Of a stretch of DNA of 64,000 nucleotides, positions 57,774 through 64,000 are shown in pieces (position 1 is the first letter of the stretch; each line of letters starts with the position of its first letter). A model generated the notes under the pieces. That model was given only the letters and a program-made list of their open reading frames with translations. It was not told the origin of the DNA and ran no database searches. The stretch spans positions 2,790,001 to 2,854,000 of the forward strand of contig OZ017749.1 of assembly GCA_963969365.1 (NCBI GenBank), read 5' to 3'. The position numbers and the translations under genes are program-made. The stretch is from Asterochloris sp. CNOR1. Its lineage: Eukaryota; Chlorophyta; Trebouxiophyceae; Trebouxiales; Trebouxiaceae.

Positions 57774-60700
57774 TCAGACAGCAGGTCCAACATAGAGCTC
57801 TCTCAGAGTGCGTGCTGACATTCTGCCAAACAGATCACGGCTGAGGCGGGGCAGCATCTCCTGCACAATGGGCCCCATGAAGGGCAGCAGCTCCCGGGCA
57901 ACCTGCGGGTCCAGGCTGCCTGACGCAAAAGAGGAGGCATTGCCTGCTGTCAAAAAATTCACCAGCTTTGTCACATTGCCAATGACCTGCAGAGCATTTC
58001 AAGCTGTGAGGGAGAGCCATCATGTGGTTGCAGAAAACCTTCCTGGCAGGCTTCCAGGAGGGCAGCTGTGGGACGCATCAGTAGAAAAGCATGGCGTCAA
58101 CAATGCAAGCTGCCAGCCCACCTGCTCATCCTCTCTGCTGAGCTGAGGTGCAAATGGGAGGTAGGGGTGAGCGGCGCCGGGCAGCAGCAGGGGCAAGCCA
58201 GCCCCCTCCAGCCCCAGGCGGCGAGCCACCTCCAGCAACTGCGTTGAAATAGACCGCCAGTGACTGATGTCACCAGGCTGCATGCAAGCCTGCCATTCCA
58301 TGACAGACCATCCCCAGTCATGAGTGCCAGCCACACCATTGATTTGTCAGCATGAGATGCCCCCTCTGAACAGCAAGCATGCCACGCAAGTGCCCGCAGG
58401 TCAGCATGAATGCAATGTTTGAGGCATAGGGTTGGGACCCGGACTGCTGCCAAGCATCAAAGACCCAAGAGCTTGTGATCAGCCGAAGGTTTGCAGGCGC
58501 AAATTACCTCAGCTTACCCTCACCGAAGCTCACATACTACTCGACACCCATGTTCCAAAGCTCAGAAAGGTTTCAATGTGAGGCCCATCTACGCACCCAG
58601 CAGCTTGCAGGCGCAGCTCCCACCTGGGCGCGAGACATGGCGTCGATGGACTTGACCAGCTCCTCAGAGAAGAAGTCGCGCATGAATGTGCCCTCTGCAG
58701 GCAGGGACACACAGTGGAGCAGAACCAGAGCCCTGGAGACATTGTTTGCTCCTGTGCCTCCGGCTTCATCAGCTGACATTGCTGGACTCAGAAGCCCAAC
58801 CACGCCAGGCAAGCCTGGTCCAGTATGCAAGCAGCAGCTGAATCCAGATTGCTCAAGAACATGTCAACAGCTGCTCCAGATGCAGTCGCATGCCAGCCTG
58901 GACATGCCAAATGCAGTTCCACGCCAGCCTGGACATGACAGCCTGGACATGTCGGCGTCACATAACATGCTCAGGCAACAAGGCAGCTGCCTGGACACAC
59001 AGTCCTCACCAGGCGAGAACAGGAAGCGCAGTGCCTCCCGTGCCGTCTTTGATCCATCGGTCTGCCGTGCTCCTGCCAGCCCGCCAGGCACCTGTGGGCT
59101 GGCTGCCGGGGCCGCCCCTGCCCGGGCTGTGGTGCCATTCTGAGTCTGCTGCCAGCCAGCACCTGCCGCGTGAGACATGCAGGCGTTGGAATTCCACATC
59201 TGGTGCTAAGCACCAGCGACACGAGGCCCCAACTGGCTTGTTTGTGCTGCATGAGGCGCAAGATGGCCGGCAAAAGGTGTTGTCCTGCCCTTTGGCTGGC
59301 GAGCGTCTCAGGCAGAACAGGTCACCTGTGCCAGCTCTGGAGCAAAGGCAGGCAGCACTGGTCAAGACCAACATGAGCAGGCCCAACTTGCCCTAGAGGA
59401 AGATTGGCACACAGAGCAAGGCTGACCTGCACCTGGCCCTGAGGCAAAGGCAGGCAGCATGCTGGGCCAGGCCCAGGCGCTGCCGCTGGCGGAGGTCTGA
59501 GGAGGCAGCTGGGGGCCTGGCTGGGGGCGCCCACTCCTGGGCAGCGTCCCTGTGGGGCGCCCATTGCTTGGAACGCTTCGGGAGGCCCCCGGCACCTTGG
59601 GCAGCGTGAAGCTGCCCTCGCGAGGGGTCACGTTCATGTCCCCTGCAGGCAGGCTGAACAAGTCAAGTACCACTGGGCAGTGCCACTCCAACACTTCATG
59701 TGTGGTACCAAACCTTGCTGACACGGGAACCCTTGTGAGCATGCGGGGTGCACTGCTGCCCCGGTAGCAGCTACATCAACAGGTCAGCCCCCTGTTTAAG
59801 CATGCATGAAGCCGCCTCACGCCCAGCACTAGCCCCTTCGGCAGCACAGGATTCTCCTGTGAGCAGAAGGAGCACTGATGCAGCCAGAACGCCAGATCTT
59901 GACATGGGTTCAGCCAGATGCAGCAGTATGCAGGGTGCACCCTCAGCAACCCAGCACCAGAGCCACCAAAGCTCCCACGTGCGTGCACAGCAGGCATGCA
60001 CAGTGCCAGCAGAAGCACCAGCACAGGCTTCTGAGCTGAGTCAGCAATTCCAGCACACAACATCAAGTGTGAAGCGTGCAGGCTCCGTACCAGCACAGAG
60101 GCCGCCAGAGCACAACCACCATTCAGCAACGTGGTAGGCAGTTCCACCGGCACAGTGTGCATTGCTTGGACAGAGCCAGGCTAGAATAAACCTTTGTGTG
60201 CTGCTGTAGCACATGGCATTTACCTTGGGCTGACTTGCTGGCCACAGAGTAGTCCTCAAAGGCAGACAGCAGGTCAATGAGCCTGTCAGCGTCAAACACC
60301 CCATCTTTTCCGTACACCTGTGGGGCACAGGACTTGGCGGACTCAGCTCTGGATGACTGCAGCAAGGCAGGATGCTGCAGGGTTGCATCTCATCCGTCTG
60401 CTGGACAAGCAGGTCATGCTGCATGAGCACCCCCGCCCACAGGGCTCACCATGTACTTCAGTGCAGCTTTCAGGCGCGGAGAGTTGTCTGTCAGCAGCTT
60501 CTGGGCAATGAAGGGGTATGCCTCGTCCACCTGTACGCACGACAAGGCTCACACTCATGCAGGGCTGACTGGATGCCCTTCATGCAGAGAGGTCAAAACG
60601 TCCATGGCACTGTGTGCTTACGATGGCAAAGTTGGGATTCCCAACCTGCATGCCGGGGGAAAAAGTTGTTGAGGTGTCTTATTCTCAGGAGGCTGAACAT

Positions 60701-63700
60701 CACCAATTGCCCTGCTTGATGCAACATGAACAGGCTCACCAGTGCTATGCCCTCCAGAACTGAGATGGCTCCTGCATGGACAGTGACCTGCTCAGGTCAC
60801 AAAATGCTCATGACGCCTTATCCACTGAAGCAGCAATGGTGACTTGAGCTCTTCCCAGCCGGCTTCTGTGCCAAGACCGCGCCAGTTGAAACTAGGCCAC
60901 CTGGTATGCGTGCAAAGTGCAAACTTACTGATGATGAGAGCAAAGTAGGCTGGGATCTGGAATGGGAATGAGAAGGTGACACTGCAGGGCAAGAAGTCAA
61001 GCTGAATGACAGGGGAGGCCCAGCAGCAGCGTCAGAGGCTGCTTGAAGCTACCATGGGAGCGTGCAATGGCTGTTAGGCAGAGGCTTGGTGCAGCCATCA
61101 AGGCAGGGGCATACAGCCCACAGGCCACAGTACAAGCCAAATGCAGTCACAAACCAGCAGCTGGCTGCCTCACTCTGCCAGGTCCTCGGCCAGCTGCTGG
61201 AAGTTGATGGCACGAGCTCCACCACCTGCCAGGGCTTGGTCAAAAACCTGCAGCAGCGAGGATCATTTGTGGCTCAAGCAATGCAGCTGCAGTTTGACTC
61301 GCAAGCACCCAGCAGGGCATTGGAGTTCGAGGTCTGTGGTGGGTGTCACAGTGAAGCTCAAAGAGTGGCACAACAGCTGCGCTCTGTGGTGGAGTGCTTT
61401 TTGCTGCACAGGCTGGCAGAGACAGCTATTGCTCCGGGCACTGAGCACTTCATGACATGTGTTGGTCAGATCAGCTTATGCTCATCTGACCTTGGCCAGC
61501 ACAGGCATGATGGGGCGCAGGTCAGTCCCCTTGTCCATAAACTGCAGGGTCACAAAGTCCTGAGCAATAGCCTCATAGTCCCTGCAGGGCATAGGTGCAT
61601 ACCTTGAGCCATTTTGTGACAGGCTCATGAGGTGGAGAGAAGCCAGCCTTGAGCCTTTGTGTGACATGCTCAGGAGGGGCAGCACCAGACCAGGTGCAGG
61701 CAATCCTGCCTTGAGCCTGTCTGTGGCATGCAAGCACATGACACTCCCTCAGACCAGGCCAATCACTCGTGGAAAGCTGATGCCAGCCTTTACCTGTGCC
61801 TGTTGCGGACTGACAAGGATCACTGCCGCTGGCTTGTACGGTGTCAGCCACAGCACTTTTGGTGCTCCTGATTGGAGAGGCCCTGTCACAGTGCTCACAC
61901 CTGTGGATGAGGTGCGAGATAGCTTCAATCATGCCATATCTGATGTTGTCGTCCACAGTTGTGACCAGGCCAAAGTCCAGCAGCGCAAGCCGGCCATCTG
62001 GCGTGCGGATCAGGTTCCCAGGGTGAGGATCCGCCTGCATGCACAGCGCCGGACAATGAGCCAAGCAAGGGCAGGTCTTGGGACTGAAAGGGTCGAGCCA
62101 TGAGCCAAGTTAGGAGGACAGGCCTTGCTGGCAGGGGCATGGTGTTGTGCTGAACAGGGGATGAGCCAAGCAGGGCCAGCTTGTGGCAGCGGCAGTCGCA
62201 TTGCTTGAGGCAGGCAACTGCACCTGTCGGCAGTCAGTTGCAGGGGTCGAGACTCATGGCAACCCACACACGCATGCACCACTGGGGTGGCTACGGCTCT
62301 TTGATGCTCACGCCTCCCTGGGCATTTGCCAGGAAGTGTCGCAGACATTGTAGAGGTTCTGCTCAGTCCTTCAGGGGAGTGCTGCGGCGTGGCCCATGCA
62401 ACACCAGTCACCAAGGAGCACATGGAGGAGCTCCAGCATCTCATCTGCTGCGCTGTCTTAGCAGGCCCACAGGTACTGCCCCACGGCAATGCAGTGCCAC
62501 AGTGCTCACATGGAAGAAGCCTGTGTCCAGCAGCTGCCGGAGGAAGCAGATGACTCCCAGGTTACACAGGGAGCCCACATCGTTGGCCTGGCTCTGGGCC
62601 AGCTTCTCCCCTGCAGGGCAGGACTGCAGCAGTCTTGCAACAAGCTGAGCCAGACAGCGGCAGGACATCTGGGCCTAACCTGCATCAGCAGCCCACATCA
62701 GACAGATTGCAGCAACACCGCGGGGATCTGGGCCATACATGCAATCAGCAGCCCCCCCCCCCCCCCCAGCCCCCCCCAGGCAAAGTGCAGCAACACAGAT
62801 TGGAAACTGCCAGGGCAACTGCATGCAGCTGCTGGGCCTCACCCTCTATCCATTGTGTGGTCAGCACACGCCTGGAGGTAAGGAGTTCGTAGGTCTTCGG
62901 AATGACCACCTGCAGAGCAGGTACATGCAACTGGACACAACAGCGTCATTATAGAGCACCTCAAGATGCCCCATATGGGACACTCATAGGCCCGATTGCC
63001 TGCTCAGCACAAAGTTGACTGTCCAGAGCCAGGTTTGGAGCCCAGCACAGCTAGCGCCACATGTCAACAGCTGCTGACACCGTTGTCTGGGGCACAGAAT
63101 GTGCCCGACATGCAGCCCTACAGGATGCCCTGGCCCCTCCCCGTCCCCCCAACCTGGTCCTGTTCACGCGACATACAGCATTGGCAAGGCTCCCTGCCTG
63201 AGTGCACCCTAAAGTCTGCTCTGCTCAAAAGATGCATAACAACACAAAGTGCTCCCCAGCAATGTCACATGGCAAAGGATCCCGCTCTCACTTGTGGCAG
63301 CGCCTCCCGCATCTGCTCTGCAAAGATGGTGCCATTCTGGCCCTCCTTCACATAGTCCAGCTCCTCAAAGAACCTGGTGGCCCACTCGTCTAGCAGAGCC
63401 ACAGTGTCTGTGGTGATCTCAGGGAACCGCCTCAGAGCTACCCCAATCTTCCTGCGCATGGCAGAGGAACAGTGTGCTGCAGCTGCAGAGATATGCTGCT
63501 GCAGGGACATGCTCTGCGCCCCTGCAGGGGGCAGGCATGCTGCTTGCTGTCACACAGCAGGCCTAGCCCCACAACGGAGCGGCAGGCACAGACATGCATG
63601 ACACACAACGAGCGGCAGTTGGCACAAGCTAATGCTTGGATAACAGTCTGTGCCCGGCTGAGATGAGCCGCCAGGCTGCTGACCATCCCCCAGCAGAGGC

Positions 63701-63970
63701 AGGCTTCTCCTCAAACCCCAGCAAGCCAGGACCAGCTTGGCTAGCAGGCAGCAACACAGGCATCACTCTGTGAAGGAAGCCTCACTGCTGCAGAAATGCG
63801 GTGCTGAGTCCCTAGCACCTGAAGAGGGGAGCATCTTGCGCACGAGCCCCCAAGGCAGCAGCATTTGCTCACCTGACCACAAAAAGATCGATTGTGACCG
63901 TCTCAAGCACATGCGGTCGCTGCACCTTGACGGCAACGACCTCGCCTGTCTTCAGCCGCCCCTTGTACAC
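57774..63970 (-). CDS. ABC1-like (ABC1K/ADCK/UbiB) atypical kinase, partial at the 5' end
   Basis: ABC1K proteins are atypical kinases. The plastid ones sit in plastoglobules and affect prenyl-quinone metabolism. Exons in order: VYKGRLKTGEVVAVKVQRPH (63,970-63,873, with the invariant Lys in VAVKVQ), LLDEWATRFFEELDYVKEG (63.4 kb), VIPKTYELLTSRRVLTTQW (62.9), EKLAQSQANDVGSLCN and LLDTGFFH (62.55-62.6), ADPHPGNLIRTPDGRLALLD then FGL (61.93-62.04, catalytic and metal-binding motifs), DYEAIAQDFVTLQFMDKG (61.55), GGGARAINFQQLAEDLAE (61.2), VGNPNFAIVDEAYPFIAQKL (60.5-60.65) and VFDADRLIDLLSAFEDYSV (60.25). Weaker exons lie at 59.5-59.65 and 58.6-58.8, and the end is at 57,774. The N-terminus with the KxGQ motif and transit peptide lies beyond the window. 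The INFQQLA and NPNFA blocks fit the plastid ABC1K1/ABC1K3-like branch. Confidence 0.88.
61602..61740 (-). repeat. Intronic short tandem repeats in the ABC1K gene
   Basis: CCTTGAGCC recurs at 61,602, 61,648 and 61,709, each followed by a related TGTG.CATG(C) block, with periods of 46 and 61 bp. A similar small array with GCCAGCCTGGACATG lies at about 58,890-58,955. Confidence 0.7.
62752..62767. repeat. Poly-C tract of 16
   Basis: A run of sixteen C in an ABC1K intron, followed after AG by another C run. Its length equals that of the run at 30,207-30,222. Confidence 0.95.
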
Positions 63971-64000
63971 CTGCAGGGGACACATGACACCCCTGAGGCC

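Noticed and set aside
1-64000. tRNA, rRNA, CRISPR array, bacterial operon or viral gene block
   Set aside because: No cloverleaf-like element, no rRNA-like conserved sequence, no regularly spaced repeat array and no unspliced gene cluster were seen while reading both strands.

Overview
The window is nuclear DNA of a green alga. The evidence is GC-rich, intron-dense genes with short exons, splice acceptors that almost always end in TGCAG, a TGTAA-type 3' end signal, and a eukaryotic/plastid gene set that includes an ABC1K plastid kinase, an S6K-type kinase and a PPTC7-like PP2C. A trebouxiophyte (Chlorella/Coccomyxa/Trebouxia relative) is my best guess, by inference only. There is no operon, rRNA, tRNA, CRISPR array or intact mobile element that I can support. 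Most genes here were assembled by hand from conserved peptides and splice sites.

Layout. 1-728: no assignable exon. 729-18,646 (-): transcription elongation factor/histone chaperone SPT6, about 29 recognisable exons. Head-to-head across 124 bp lies 18,771-20,353 (+), NAA40/NatD, the histone H4/H2A N-terminal acetyltransferase. 20,526-23,455 (-): F-box/LRR protein. 24,587-28,789 (-): an unrecognised multi-exon gene with an internal tandem duplication. 29,411-31,601 (-): more coding-looking exons, possibly the end of the next gene. 31,903-35,686 (-): Mediator subunit MED16. 35,908-37,971 (-): PPTC7-type PP2C phosphatase. 38,281-39,489 (+): putative secreted protein. 39.5-41.7 kb: degenerate repeats. 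41,714-44,358 (+): Thr-rich mucin-like surface protein with two extracellular-type domains. 45,543-46,570 (+): small unknown gene. 46,741-47,732 (-): phosphatidylethanolamine-binding protein. 48,944-53,357 (+): S6K-like AGC kinase with an N-terminal PAM2-like motif. 53,506-54,968 (-): TLC-domain membrane protein. 55,081-57,672 (+): RluA-type pseudouridine synthase. 57,774-63,970 (-, 5' end outside the window): ABC1K kinase.

Functionally the left two thirds is rich in transcription and chromatin genes (SPT6, NAA40, MED16). The right third carries signalling, membrane, RNA-modification and plastid genes. They are unrelated housekeeping genes, but several share short divergent promoters or short convergent 3' ends.

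The most unusual signal is structural. Introns of SPT6 repeatedly hold decayed tandem copies ('echoes') of the neighbouring exon edge, splice junction included. Related tandem duplications shape the mucin-like gene and the unknown 24.6-28.8 kb gene. Other points of interest are the PAM2-like motif on S6K, several GC-AG introns, and a PEBP intron whose donor is one base away from consensus.
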